From assembly GCA_041687015.1 (NCBI GenBank), contig JAWLCT010000005.1:45597-109596 (forward strand): a stretch of 64,000 nucleotides of DNA, given 5' to 3'. The notes below the pieces were generated by a model. That model saw only the letters and a list, made by a program, of their open reading frames with translations, did not search any database and was not told the origin of the DNA. Source of the stretch: JALOAT01 sp041687015 (lineage in GTDB: Bacteria; Pseudomonadota; Gammaproteobacteria; Thiohalomonadales; Thiohalomonadaceae). A program made the translations under genes and the position numbers. Below are positions 55,166 through 63,922 of the stretch, one piece after another; the first letter of the stretch is position 1, and each line of letters opens with the position of its first letter.

Positions 55166-56608
55166 ATGCGACAGCTGTGGTCCGCTGCCCCTTCGAAGCG
55201 TTTGCTTGCGTTTCTGTTCGTGTCCGTTGCCATCCTGTTCTCGGCGGCGTGTACCGCGCGCGAACTGCCGGACTTCACCCGCCTGGTGGAGAAGTACGGT
55301 CCGGCGGTGGTCAACATCAGCACCACACAAAAGGCGGCGCCGGACGAGGCGGGCACCCCTCGGCTGCAAATCCCGGAACTCCCGGAAGGCGGTCCCTGGG
55401 ATGAACTGTTCCGACGCTTCTTCGGCGATGGGCCCAACCGCGGTCCGCAGCCGCCTGATCGGTCCTTGGGATCGGGCTTCGTCATCGACGACCAAGGCTT
55501 CATCCTCACCAACAACCACGTGGTCGAGGGCGCCGACGAAATCCGCGTGCGCCTGTCCGATCGGCGCGAACTCACCGCCGAACTCATCGGCGCCGACCCG
55601 CGCAGCGACATCGCCCTGCTGCGGGTGAAGGCCCGCAATCTGCCGGTGGTGAAACTCGGCCGCTCCGACGACCTCAAGGTGGGCGAATGGGTGCTGGCCA
55701 TCGGTTCGCCCTTCGGCTTCGATCATTCCGTCTCCGTGGGCGTGGTCAGTGCCCTCGGCCGCAGCCTGCCCAGCGAAAGCTATGTGCCCTTCATTCAGAC
55801 CGACGTGGCTATCAATCCGGGCAACTCGGGCGGCCCGCTGTTCAACCTGGACGGCGAGGTGGTGGGCATCAATTCGCAGATCTACAGCCGCACGGGCGGC
55901 TTCATGGGCCTGTCCTTCGCTATTCCCATGGATGTGGCCATGGGCGTAGTCGAACAGTTGAAGGAGAAGGGCTATGTCACCCGTGGCTGGCTCGGCGTCC
56001 TGATCCAGGACGTCACCCGCGAGCTGGCCGAGTCCTTCGGCATGGAACGGCCTTCGGGCGCCCTGGTGGCCAAGGTGCTGGACGACAGCCCGGCGGCCAA
56101 GGCCGGTGTCCAGGTGGGCGACGTCGTGGTGGAATTCGACGGCAAGCCCATCGATTATTCCTCCGATCTGCCGCCGCTGGTGGGCCGTTCGGCCATCGGC
56201 GAAGACATCACCATGAAGATCATTCGCGACGGCAAGCAGCGGAATCTCACTGTGCAGGTAGGCGAACTGCCCGCGGAAGAGGACCTCGCCGCGGCCACCG
56301 AACCACGCAAGGCCGTGGACAGCCGCCTTGGCATCGGCGTGGTGGACCTTACCGACGCGCAACGCCAACAACTGGAATTGGGCGAGCACGGCGTGCTGGT
56401 GCGCGAGCTGGATCAGGGGCCTGCGGCGGACGCGGGTGTGCGCCCGGGTGACGTGATCGTGCGCATCAACAACGTCAATGTAGACAATGCGGCCCACTTC
56501 AAGCGCCTGGTCGGCGAACTGCCGGCCGGCAAGACCGTACCCCTGCTGGTGCAACGCCGCTCCGGCCCCATTTTCCTCGCCCTGAAGGTGCCGCCGGTCA
56601 AGAAATAG
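55166..56608 (+). CDS. degP: DegP/MucD-type periplasmic serine protease
   Basis: A 480-residue HtrA protease and chaperone that degrades misfolded envelope proteins. The signal peptide is residues 1 to about 30, ending FSAACTA; a lipobox is possible but imperfect. The catalytic triad is His118 (NNHVVEG), Asp148 (DIALLRV) and Ser221 (NPGNSGGPL). PDZ 1 is at about 270-360 (GWLGVLIQDV) and PDZ 2 at about 380-475 (LGIGVVDLTD). ATG 55166 has AAGG upstream; an in-frame TTG lies three codons before. It corresponds to MucD, in the rpoE operon as in Pseudomonas. Confidence 0.95.
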   Translation: MRQLWSAAPSKRLLAFLFVSVAILFSAACTARELPDFTRLVEKYGPAVVNISTTQKAAPDEAGTPRLQIPELPEGGPWDELFRRFFGDGPNRGPQPPDRSLGSGFVIDDQGFILTNNHVVEGADEIRVRLSDRRELTAELIGADPRSDIALLRVKARNLPVVKLGRSDDLKVGEWVLAIGSPFGFDHSVSVGVVSALGRSLPSESYVPFIQTDVAINPGNSGGPLFNLDGEVVGINSQIYSRTGGFMGLSFAIPMDVAMGVVEQLKEKGYVTRGWLGVLIQDVTRELAESFGMERPSGALVAKVLDDSPAAKAGVQVGDVVVEFDGKPIDYSSDLPPLVGRSAIGEDITMKIIRDGKQRNLTVQVGELPAEEDLAAATEPRKAVDSRLGIGVVDLTDAQRQQLELGEHGVLVRELDQGPAADAGVRPGDVIVRINNVNVDNAAHFKRLVGELPAGKTVPLLVQRRSGPIFLALKVPPVKK

Positions 56609-56738
56609 GAAAAAAGCGATTAACCACGGAGGCCACGGAGAACACGGCGTGGAGAAAATTGTCTCTACTGATGTCCGTGGCACAAGGCAAGTGACGCCTT
56701 TTTCTTCTCCGTGGCCCTCCGCGGTTGAAGCTTTTTTC
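56609..56738. repeat. CACGGAGG inverted repeat between degP and the glutaredoxin-like gene
   Basis: The left arm, 56609-56640, is GAAAAAAGCGATTAACCACGG followed by AGGCCACGGAG. The right arm, 56706-56738, is CTCCGTGGCCCTCCGCGGTT then GAAGCTTTTTT. The loop holds about 65 unrelated bases. Confidence 0.85.
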
Positions 56739-56751
56739 TTGCGAGTTACAC

Positions 56752-56991
56752 ATGCGTCTGACGTTCTACTTCCGTGACGGATGTTCCCTGTGCGAAGCGG
56801 TGCTTGAGGAGCTGGAGCCTTACCGTCGCAACTTCGGTTTCGAGCTGGAACCGGTGGATGTGGACACCGATCCGGCACTCCAGGCCCGCTACGGGCAGAG
56901 CGTGCCCGTGCTGGTTGGGCCGGACGGGGCGGAGATCTGCCGGTATTTCCTTGATCCGCCTGAGCTCAAGCGCTATTTATCCACCCCTTGA
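56752..56991 (+). CDS. small glutaredoxin-like protein
   Basis: A 79-residue thioredoxin-fold protein with a CSLC redox motif at C11-C14 (FYFRDGCSLCEAV) and the typical SVPVLVG cis-Pro segment near residue 46. It belongs to the glutaredoxin-like DUF836 group. It has no signal, so it acts in the cytoplasm. ATG 56752 gives the canonical start MRLTFYF; nine earlier residues are in frame. The next gene, lepA, is 132 bases away, behind a terminator-like hairpin. Confidence 0.9.
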   Translation: MRLTFYFRDGCSLCEAVLEELEPYRRNFGFELEPVDVDTDPALQARYGQSVPVLVGPDGAEICRYFLDPPELKRYLSTP

Positions 56992-57063
56992 ACATGGGGT
57001 AGAATCCCCTGCCATCACGCGGCCGGGACGGGGTTCGTCCCCACGGTTCCAGCGGCAAGACCG

Positions 57064-57092
57064 AAGGGGCGCCCTCTGGGCGCCTCTTTGTT
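57064..57092 (+). terminator. terminator-like hairpin ahead of lepA
   Basis: AAGGGGCGCCC and GGGCGCCTCTT pair around a TCT loop (about 11 pairs with one G-T), followed by TGTTTGT. It sits between the glutaredoxin-like gene and the lepA GTG at 57124. It could end the degP-grx transcript or act as a leader attenuator. Confidence 0.6.
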
Positions 57093-57123
57093 TGTCCCGG
57101 TTGCCAAGCGCGGAAGCCGTACA

Positions 57124-58932
57124 GTGACCGACCTCACGCATATTCGAAATTTCTCCATCATTGCCCATATCGACCACGGCAAGTCGACCCTGGCCGATCG
57201 TTTCATCCAGATCTGCGGAGGCCTCACCGAGCGTGAGATGTCCGCGCAGGTGCTCGATTCCATGGATCTGGAAAAAGAACGGGGCATCACCATCAAGGCG
57301 CACAGTGTCTCGCTCAACTACAAGGCGAAGGATGGCGAGACCTACCTGCTGAATTTCATCGACACCCCGGGCCACGTGGACTTCTCCTACGAGGTGTCGC
57401 GTTCGCTCGCCGCCTGCGAGGGTGCGTTGCTGGTCGTGGACGCCTCCCAGGGCGTCGAAGCCCAGACCGTGGCCAACTGCTACACGGCCATCGAGCAGGG
57501 GCTGGAAGTCATGCCCGTGCTGAACAAAATCGACCTGCCCGCGGCCGATCCCGACCGCGTGAAGAACGAGATCGAGGAAATCATCGGCATCGAGGCCCAT
57601 GATGCGGTGGCGGTGAGCGCCAAGAGCGGCATCGGTGTCACGGACCTGCTCGAAGCGCTGGTGCAACGCATCCCGCCGCCGCAGGGTGAGCGCGACGCGC
57701 CCCTGAAGGCGCTCATCATCGATTCCTGGTTCGACAACTACCTTGGGGTGGTCTCGCTGGTGCGCGTCACCCAGGGCACCCTGAGCAAGCGCCAGAAAAT
57801 CACCGTCATGTCCACGGGCCGCAGCTACCAGGTGGACCGGGTGGGCATCTTCACGCCCAAGATGCAGGACAGCGACAATCTCGCCGCGGGCGAGGTGGGT
57901 TTCGTGATTTCCGGCATCAAGGAGATCGACGGCGCACCGGTGGGTGACACCATCACCCAAAGCGACAATCCGGCCACCGAACAGCTGCCCGGCTTCAAAC
58001 AAATCCAGCCGCGGGTGTTCGCGGGCCTGTTCCCGGTCAGCGCCGAGGATTACGAGGGGCTGCGCGATGCCCTGGGCAAGCTGCGTCTCAACGACGCGGC
58101 GCTGTTCTTCGAGCCGGAGACTTCCCAGGCTCTGGGCTTCGGCTTCCGCTGCGGTTTCCTGGGCATGCTGCACATGGAAATCATCCAGGAGCGCCTGGAG
58201 CGGGAGTACGACCTGAATCTCATCACCACGGCACCCACCGTGGTTTACGAGGTCGAAACCACCAAGGGCGAGGTGATTCAGGTCGACAACCCCTCCAAGT
58301 TGCCGGCGGTCAACTACATCGCCGAAATCCGCGAGCCCATCATCACGGCCAACATCCTGGTGCCCCAGCAGTATCTGGGCAACGTGATGACCCTGTGCGT
58401 GGAAAAGCGCGGTGTGCAGAAGAAAATGCTTTACGCGGGCAGCCAGGTGCAGCTCAGCTACGAAATGCCCATGAACGAGGTGGTGCTCGATTTCTTCGAT
58501 CGCCTCAAGTCCGTGAGCCGTGGCTACGCCTCGCTCGATTATCATTTCGAGCGTTTCCAGCCGGCCAAGCTGGTGAAGCTCGACCTGCTCATCAACGCTG
58601 AGCGGGTGGATGCGCTGTCCATCATCGTGCACCAGGAGCAGGCGCAGTTCCGTGGCCGCGAACTGGTGGAAAAAATGGCGGAACTGATTCCGCGCCAGAT
58701 GTTCGACGTGGCGATACAGGCCGCCATCGGCGCGCACATCATCGCGCGCGCCACGGTGAAGGCCCTGCGCAAGAACGTGCTTGCCAAGTGCTACGGTGGC
58801 GACATCACACGCAAGCGCAAACTGCTGGAAAAACAAAAGGCCGGCAAGAAACGCATGAAGCAACTGGGTTCGGTGGAGGTGCCGCAGGAGGCCTTCCTCG
58901 CCGTGCTGCACGTGGGTAAGGACAACAAATGA
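57124..58932 (+). CDS. lepA: elongation factor 4 (LepA), ribosome-binding GTPase
   Basis: A back-translocating translational GTPase, 602 residues. The G1 loop is AHIDHGKSTLADRF, the switch region is DTPGHVDFSYEVSR and the G4 motif is NKIDLPAADP. Domains II, III, V and the LepA-specific CTD follow; the CTD block is KAKMLAKCY-like in RKNVLAKCYGGDITRKRKLLE. The start is GTG 57124 (VTDLTHIRNFSIIAHIDHG); the frame is open 12 codons further out. It ends overlapping lepB (ATGA). Confidence 0.97.
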   Translation: MTDLTHIRNFSIIAHIDHGKSTLADRFIQICGGLTEREMSAQVLDSMDLEKERGITIKAHSVSLNYKAKDGETYLLNFIDTPGHVDFSYEVSRSLAACEGALLVVDASQGVEAQTVANCYTAIEQGLEVMPVLNKIDLPAADPDRVKNEIEEIIGIEAHDAVAVSAKSGIGVTDLLEALVQRIPPPQGERDAPLKALIIDSWFDNYLGVVSLVRVTQGTLSKRQKITVMSTGRSYQVDRVGIFTPKMQDSDNLAAGEVGFVISGIKEIDGAPVGDTITQSDNPATEQLPGFKQIQPRVFAGLFPVSAEDYEGLRDALGKLRLNDAALFFEPETSQALGFGFRCGFLGMLHMEIIQERLEREYDLNLITTAPTVVYEVETTKGEVIQVDNPSKLPAVNYIAEIREPIITANILVPQQYLGNVMTLCVEKRGVQKKMLYAGSQVQLSYEMPMNEVVLDFFDRLKSVSRGYASLDYHFERFQPAKLVKLDLLINAERVDALSIIVHQEQAQFRGRELVEKMAELIPRQMFDVAIQAAIGAHIIARATVKALRKNVLAKCYGGDITRKRKLLEKQKAGKKRMKQLGSVEVPQEAFLAVLHVGKDNK

Positions 58933-59780
58933 ACATGAGCTTTCCGGCGCTGCTGGTTGCGGCGACTTTCATCACCGGTGTCATCTGGGCCCTGGATGCC
59001 CTGTTCTGGGCGCCGAAGCGTCGTGCGCGTGCGGCGGAACTGGCAGGGGGCGGCGGCCAGGCCGGTGCGGAGGAGGCGGTCAAAGAACCGGCCCTGGTTG
59101 AGATATCGCGTTCCTTCTTCCCCATCATCCTGGCGGTGCTGGTGGTGCGCTCTTTCGTGGTCGAGCCGTTCCGGATTCCCTCCGGCTCCATGATGCCCAC
59201 GTTGCTGGTGGGCGACTTCATCGTCGTGAACAAGTTCGCCTACGGCCTGCGCCTGCCGGTGCTGAACACCAAGGTGCTCGACCTGGGCAGCCCGGAGCGG
59301 GGCGACATCGTGGTGTTCCGTTATCCGGAAGACCCGCGCATCGACTACATCAAGCGCGTGGTGGGCGTGCCCGGGGACCACATCGTTTACCAGGACAAGG
59401 TCCTGTACGTGAACGGCAAGCCCATGGCCCAGAGCGTCACCGGTACCTATGTGGGTGAAGGTTCGGGCGCGGTCATGACCGGCGCAAGCCAGCGTGTGGA
59501 ACGGCTCGGTGAACTGGCGCACGATATCCTGGTACTGCCCAATGCCTTCGACCGGCCGTTTGAGTACACCGTACCGGCCGGGCATTATTTCGCCATGGGC
59601 GATAACCGCGACAACAGCCGCGACAGCCGCTACTGGGGACCGGTGCCCGACGAGAACCTGGTCGGCAAGGCCTTTTTCATCTGGTGGAATATCGATTGCG
59701 GTCAGCGCGGTATCTTTTCGTGCCTGCTGAACGCGGGCGACACGGTTAATTGGAAACGTATCGGCTCCAGCGTGGAGTGA
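58929..59780 (+). CDS. lepB: signal peptidase I
   Basis: A membrane protease that removes Sec signal peptides. It has 283 residues. Two N-terminal helices lie at about 4-26 and 60-76, then the catalytic domain with Ser87 in IPSGSMMPTLLVGD and Lys142 in YIKRVVGVPGD. GHYFAMGDNRDNSRDSRYWG near 214-233 completes the family blocks. ATG overlaps the lepA stop by four bases. Confidence 0.97.
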   Translation: MNMSFPALLVAATFITGVIWALDALFWAPKRRARAAELAGGGGQAGAEEAVKEPALVEISRSFFPIILAVLVVRSFVVEPFRIPSGSMMPTLLVGDFIVVNKFAYGLRLPVLNTKVLDLGSPERGDIVVFRYPEDPRIDYIKRVVGVPGDHIVYQDKVLYVNGKPMAQSVTGTYVGEGSGAVMTGASQRVERLGELAHDILVLPNAFDRPFEYTVPAGHYFAMGDNRDNSRDSRYWGPVPDENLVGKAFFIWWNIDCGQRGIFSCLLNAGDTVNWKRIGSSVE

Positions 59781-59803
59781 GCCGGTAGTTAGGGAGGAGA
59801 CCC

Positions 59804-60175
59804 ATGAATCTGGCAAAAAAACAACAGGGAATGACCTTCATCAGCTGGGTCGCCGTGCTCGCGCTGCTGGCCGTGGTGGTCATGTTCGTTCTCAAAGTGA
59901 CGCCCGCCTACATGGAAAGCTTCAGCGTGCGCTCCACGCTCAACTCCCTGAAGGAACCGGGTGAGTCTTACACCGGACCTGCCGATATCCGCGAGGCCAT
60001 TGCGCGTCGGTTTTCCATCAACAATGTCGAGGACGTGTCGGGCGACGATATCGAAATCAGCCCCACCAACGGCGGTTACGAAGTCTCGATCGATTACGAA
60101 GTACGCACCTCTTACATGTTCAACATCGATCTGGTGCTCAGCTTCAGCCATCGCGTGGAGGTCCGGGCGCGTTGA
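59804..60175 (+). CDS. DUF4845 membrane protein
   Basis: A 123-residue protein with one N-terminal helix at about 11-31 (ISWVAVLALLAVVVMFVLKV), reminiscent of a pilin-like start (KKQQGMTFISW), and a periplasmic domain (YMESFSVRSTLNSL, RRFSINNVEDVSGDDIEI and so on). It sits between lepB and rnc, where this family is common in gamma- and betaproteobacteria. AGGGAGGAG precedes the ATG. Its role is not known. Confidence 0.9.
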   Translation: MNLAKKQQGMTFISWVAVLALLAVVVMFVLKVTPAYMESFSVRSTLNSLKEPGESYTGPADIREAIARRFSINNVEDVSGDDIEISPTNGGYEVSIDYEVRTSYMFNIDLVLSFSHRVEVRAR

Positions 60176-60846
60176 ACCCCTCTTTCGACAGGCTGACGCG
60201 GGAACTGGGCTATCGCTTCAACAACCAGGACCTGTTGCGCAGCGCGCTCACCCACCGCAGCTTCGGCAGTAAGCACAACGAACGGCTGGAGTTCCTCGGC
60301 GACGCCATCCTCAGCTTCATCATTTCAGCCGAGCTGTACACCCGTTTCCCCGAACTGGACGAAGGCCGACTGAGCCGCTTGAGGGCCTCCCTCGTGAAGG
60401 GCGATACCCTGGCGGAACTGGCCCGACATCTCGAGCTGGGCGACTATCTTCAGCTGGGTTCGGGCGAACTGAAGAGCGGCGGCTTCCGTCGCGCCTCCAT
60501 TCTGGCGGATGCCCTCGAAGCGATCATCGGCGCGGTTTACCTGGACGGCGGTATCGATCACGCCCGGCAACTGGTGCTTGCACTCTACGGCGATAATCTC
60601 GACAGGGTGTCGCCCGCGGAAAATCTCAAGGATCCGAAGACGCGCTTGCAGGAATACCTGCAATCCCGCCGTCAGCCGCTGCCGCAATACGACGTCGTCT
60701 CCGTCAGCGGCGAAGCCCATGACCAGACCTTCGTGGTGCGCTGCACCGTCGGCGGCCTGTCCGAGCCTACGGAAGGCGTCGGCGCCAGCCGCCGCCGCGC
60801 CGAACAGGCCGCCGCCGAAGCGGCGCTGAAGAGGCTGATTTCATAA
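60172..60846 (+). CDS. rnc: ribonuclease III
   Basis: Cleaves double-stranded RNA in rRNA and mRNA processing. It has 224 residues. The catalytic core is ERLEFLGDAILSF (E40, D44) with DALEAIIGAVYLDGG, and a C-terminal dsRNA-binding domain (LQEYLQSRRQPLPQYDVV to ASRRRAEQAAAEAALK). It starts at TTG 60172 overlapping the DUF4845 stop (TTGA). It is followed by era after a repeat, the order of rnc-era-recO-pdxJ-acpS in E. coli. Long hairpins formed by the repeats could be its substrates. Confidence 0.97.
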   Translation: MNPSFDRLTRELGYRFNNQDLLRSALTHRSFGSKHNERLEFLGDAILSFIISAELYTRFPELDEGRLSRLRASLVKGDTLAELARHLELGDYLQLGSGELKSGGFRRASILADALEAIIGAVYLDGGIDHARQLVLALYGDNLDRVSPAENLKDPKTRLQEYLQSRRQPLPQYDVVSVSGEAHDQTFVVRCTVGGLSEPTEGVGASRRRAEQAAAEAALKRLIS

Positions 60847-60849
60847 ACG

Positions 60850-60977
60850 TCCACCAATGAACGCAAGCGGACGCAAAAAGAGAGGAAGAAAAAGCCGAAA
60901 CCACGGAGGCCACGGAGAAGAGGGCTAATAGCTTTCCTCCGTGTTCTCCTTGGCCTCCGTGGTTAATCGCTTTTTCT
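60850..60977. repeat. CACGGAGG inverted repeat with outer half unit, between rnc and era
   Basis: The outer half unit, 60850-60872, is TCCACCAATGAACGCAAGCG plus GAC. The left arm is 60889-60917 (AAAAAGCCGAAACCACGG, then AGGCCACGGAG). The right arm is 60936-60975, ending CCTCCGTGGTTAATCGCTTTTT. The loop is about 18 bases. The right-hand outer unit is missing. Confidence 0.85.
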
Positions 60978-61005
60978 TCTCTAAAACATAAAGCAGACGA
61001 TTCAA

Positions 61006-61899
61006 ATGACCGATTATCATGCTGGATATGTGGCCATCGTGGGCCGACCCAATGTGGGCAAGTCCACGTTGATGAATCATCTCATCGGCCAGAAGATCAG
61101 CATCACCTCCGCCAAGCCGCAGACCACGCGCCACCGCGTGCTGGGCATCGACACGGGTGAGGGGTATCAGGCGGTGTACGTGGACACGCCGGGCCTGCAC
61201 CTGGGCGCGAAAAAGGCCATGAACCGCTACCTGAACCGTGCCGCCGCCGGCTCCCTGGAAGGCGTGGATCTGGTGCTGTTCGTCATCGAGGCCGGACGCT
61301 GGACTGCCGAAGACGACATGGTCCTGTCGCGCCTCGCCGATGTGAACGTGCCGGTCGTCCTGGTGGTGAACAAGGTGGACAAGTTCGCCGACAAAACCGC
61401 GCTGTTGCCGCTGCTGGCCGAGCTGGCGAAGAAGCGTAACTTCGCCGAAGTGGTACCCGTGTCGGCGCTCAAGGACAGCAATCTGCCCTCCCTGCGCAAA
61501 CAGGTGCCGCGCTACCTTCCCGAAGGCGAAGCCATTTTCGAGGAAGATCAGCTCACCGATCGCAGCCAGCGTTTTCTCGCGGCGGAGATCGTGCGTGAGA
61601 AGCTCATGCGCAACCTGGGCGAGGAACTGCCGTATGCCCTTACGGTGGAGATCGAACAGTTCAAGGAAGAGGGCGGCGTCTACGACATCGCCGCGGTGAT
61701 CTGGGTGGAGCGGGACGGTCAGAAAAAAATCGTCATCGGCAAGGGCGGTTCCGTCCTGAAGCTTGTCGGTCAGCAAGCGCGCGAGGATATGGAAAAACTC
61801 TTCCAGTATCGCGTCTTCCTGCGCCTGTGGGTCAAGGTCAAGGAAGGCTGGTCCGACGACGAACGCGCCCTGCGCAGTCTCGGCTATACGGATGAGTGA
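61006..61899 (+). CDS. era: GTPase Era
   Basis: A 16S rRNA-binding GTPase in 30S assembly. It has 297 residues. G1 is GRPNVGKST (about 12-20), G2/G3 covers TTRHRVLGI and DTPGLHL, and G4 is NKVDKFADK. The C-terminal KH domain has IWVERDGQKKIVIGKGGSVLK. ATG 61006 has no strong ribosome site. Confidence 0.98.
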   Translation: MTDYHAGYVAIVGRPNVGKSTLMNHLIGQKISITSAKPQTTRHRVLGIDTGEGYQAVYVDTPGLHLGAKKAMNRYLNRAAAGSLEGVDLVLFVIEAGRWTAEDDMVLSRLADVNVPVVLVVNKVDKFADKTALLPLLAELAKKRNFAEVVPVSALKDSNLPSLRKQVPRYLPEGEAIFEEDQLTDRSQRFLAAEIVREKLMRNLGEELPYALTVEIEQFKEEGGVYDIAAVIWVERDGQKKIVIGKGGSVLKLVGQQAREDMEKLFQYRVFLRLWVKVKEGWSDDERALRSLGYTDE

Positions 61900-61900
61900 A

Positions 61901-62060
61901 GAAAGAAGAGTTAACCACGGGGAACACGGGGATTACTGCTGGTTTTTGTTCTGCCATGCGGCTCTCTGTGGTGAGCGGCTGGTTTCTCGTAGTGCGCCTG
62001 GAGCGAAGCAAGAGCCATATACCCCCCGTGTTCCCCGTGTCCCCCGTGGTTGATGCTTTT
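61901..62060. repeat. CACGGGG inverted repeat between era and recO
   Basis: The left arm, about 61910-61931, is GTTAACCACGGGGAACACGGGG. The right arm, about 62020-62060, is CCCCCCGTGTTCCCCGTGTC, then CCCCGTGGTTGATGCTTTT. The flavour is again CACGGGG. About 90 unrelated bases lie between. Confidence 0.85.
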
Positions 62061-62065
62061 CTCCC

Positions 62066-62797
62066 ATGACCGGCGAGCGAGTGGTATTGCAGCCGGCTTA
62101 CGTGCTGCACCGGAGGCCCTACCGGGAGACCAGTCTGTTGGTGGAGGCCTTCACGGCCGAGCACGGGCGGGTGGGGCTGGTGGCCAAGGGCGTGCGGCGT
62201 GGTAAGGGGCGGCTCCAGGGGGTGTTGCAGCCGTTCCGGCCTTTGCTGTTGTCCTGGAGCGGGCGGGGCGAATTGCGCAGTCTCACCGATGCCGAGGGCA
62301 GCGGGCCTGTGCCCGTACTCACGGGGCGTTCCATTTACAGCGGCTTCTATCTCAACGAACTGCTGTTACGCCTGACCCAGCGTGAGGATCCGCACCCGAC
62401 CCTGTTCGCCCGTTATGGCGAATCCCTGGCCGCACTGGCCGGCGACGAGGAATGGGCCTTGCGCCTGTTCGAGCGCGACCTGCTCTTCGAGCTCGGATAT
62501 GGCCTCGCCCTGGCGGTGGACGCGGAAGGCGAGCCCATCGACAGCGATGCCCTCTATGATTACCAGGCGGAAATCGGCGCCATCCGCTGCGGCGATGTCC
62601 CCACGGTGCACGCCGTTTCCGGACGGGCCTTGTGCGCCCTGGACGGGCGTTTGCCCGCGGACGAACAGGTCCGCCGCGAAGTGAAAAAATTGCTGCGCCG
62701 CGTGCTCAGGCTCTACCTGGGCACGCGGCCGCTCGAAAGCCGCGCGCTGTATGCCAGTGCGCTGGGCCTTCAGGATAACGAGGAAGAACAACCGTGA
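62066..62797 (+). CDS. recO: DNA repair protein RecO
   Basis: Loads RecA with RecR/RecF in gap repair. It has 243 residues. It begins with an OB fold (VVLQPAYVLHRRPYRETSLLVEAFTAEHGRVGLVAKGVRRGKG) and has a helical C-terminus (GRSIYSGFYLNELLLRL, then YYLG-like LYLGTRPLESRALYAS). ATG 62066 lies just after the repeat with a poor ribosome site. It overlaps pdxJ. Confidence 0.95.
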   Translation: MTGERVVLQPAYVLHRRPYRETSLLVEAFTAEHGRVGLVAKGVRRGKGRLQGVLQPFRPLLLSWSGRGELRSLTDAEGSGPVPVLTGRSIYSGFYLNELLLRLTQREDPHPTLFARYGESLAALAGDEEWALRLFERDLLFELGYGLALAVDAEGEPIDSDALYDYQAEIGAIRCGDVPTVHAVSGRALCALDGRLPADEQVRREVKKLLRRVLRLYLGTRPLESRALYASALGLQDNEEEQP

Positions 62798-63537
62798 GCG
62801 ATCTCTTTCCCATTGAACTCGGCGTGAACATTGATCACGTGGCCACCCTGCGCCAGGCGCGCGGTACCCGCTATCCCGATCCGGTCCAGGCCGCCATCGA
62901 GGCGGAGCAGGCCGGGGCCGATGCGATTACCCTGCACCTTCGTGAAGATCGCCGGCACATCCAGGATCGCGACGTGGACGTGCTGCGCGGCATTCTGCAG
63001 ACGCGCATGAATTTGGAAATGGCGGTCACCGACGAGATGCTCGCCATCGCCGAACGCATCCGCCCGCACGATTGCTGCCTGGTGCCGGAACGCCGTCAGG
63101 AACTCACCACCGAAGGCGGCCTGGACGTGGCCGGACAGGTGCCACGTATCAAGGAGGCCTGCGCACGGCTGGCCGCGGCAGGCGTGCGCGTGTCGCTGTT
63201 CATCGATCCCGAGCCGCGCCAGATCGAAGCCGCCGTGAGCTGTGGTGCGCCGGTCATCGAATTCCACACCGGGCACTATGCCGATTTGGAAGAGCGCGAG
63301 GCCAAGGCAACGGAACTGACGCGTATTCGCGACGCCGTGCGTCTGGCCCATGGCGCCGGGCTGTACGTGAACGCCGGACACGGTCTGCATTACCACAACA
63401 CGGCCGCCATCGCGGCCATTCCGGAAATCCGCGAACTCAACATCGGCCACGCCATCATCGCCCGCGCCCTGTTCACGGGCATGCAGGAAGCCGTGCGTGA
63501 AATGAAGCGCATCATGGTGGAGGCGCGCGGGGCGTGA
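62794..63537 (+). CDS. pdxJ: pyridoxine 5'-phosphate synthase
   Basis: Condenses 3-amino-2-oxopropyl phosphate with deoxyxylulose phosphate to make PNP (vitamin B6). It has 247 residues and a TIM barrel. It has GVNIDHVATLRQARGTRYPDP, AGADAITLHLREDRRHIQDRDV and CLVPERRQELTTEGGLDV, then HTGHYADL and GLYVNAGHGLHYHN. GTG overlaps recO (GTGA) and the end overlaps acpS. Confidence 0.98.
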   Translation: MSDLFPIELGVNIDHVATLRQARGTRYPDPVQAAIEAEQAGADAITLHLREDRRHIQDRDVDVLRGILQTRMNLEMAVTDEMLAIAERIRPHDCCLVPERRQELTTEGGLDVAGQVPRIKEACARLAAAGVRVSLFIDPEPRQIEAAVSCGAPVIEFHTGHYADLEEREAKATELTRIRDAVRLAHGAGLYVNAGHGLHYHNTAAIAAIPEIRELNIGHAIIARALFTGMQEAVREMKRIMVEARGA

Positions 63538-63920
63538 TTCTCGGCATCGGCACCGACATCGTGCGCATCGCGCGCATGGAAGCGAGCCTGGCCCGCCACG
63601 GTGAACGCTTTGCCGAACGCCTGCTGGCGCCCGAGGAAATGGACGCATTCCGTGCGGCCGCACGACCGGCAGCGTTTCTCGCCAAGCGTTTCGCCGCGAA
63701 GGAGGCCGTGGCCAAGGCCATGGGCACGGGCTTCAGCGACGGGCTGTCATTGCGTCACATCGCAGTGGCGCACGAACCCAAAGGCCGGCCATACCTGACG
63801 TTCACCGGCCGCGCCGCCGAAATGCTCGAGGAAATGGGCGCCGGCGCCTGCCACCTCAGCCTCGCCGACGAACAGGACATGGCCATCGCTTTCGTCACCC
63901 TGCTGAAGCGGAGCCGCTGA
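63534..63920 (+). CDS. acpS: holo-[acyl-carrier-protein] synthase
   Basis: Adds phosphopantetheine to ACP. It has 128 residues. MILGIGTDIVRIARME carries the metal ligand D8, and FLAKRFAAKEAVAKAMGTG carries E57, both conserved. The end block HLSLADEQDMAIAFVTL is normal. It uses GTG overlapping the pdxJ stop. Confidence 0.97.
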   Translation: MILGIGTDIVRIARMEASLARHGERFAERLLAPEEMDAFRAAARPAAFLAKRFAAKEAVAKAMGTGFSDGLSLRHIAVAHEPKGRPYLTFTGRAAEMLEEMGAGACHLSLADEQDMAIAFVTLLKRSR

Positions 63921-63922
63921 GC

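Noticed and set aside
54587..56878. 763-codon antisense frame over rseC, degP and part of the glutaredoxin-like gene
   Set aside because: It overlaps three well-supported genes, runs through a repeat and has no ribosome site or motif.
57020..57050. GGGGTTCGTCCCC stretch resembling a tRNA T arm
   Set aside because: There is no acceptor, anticodon or D arm in register and the loop does not fit TTCGANT.
56977..58911. 644-codon antisense frame over lepA
   Set aside because: lepA is unambiguous; the antisense product shows no recognisable fold.
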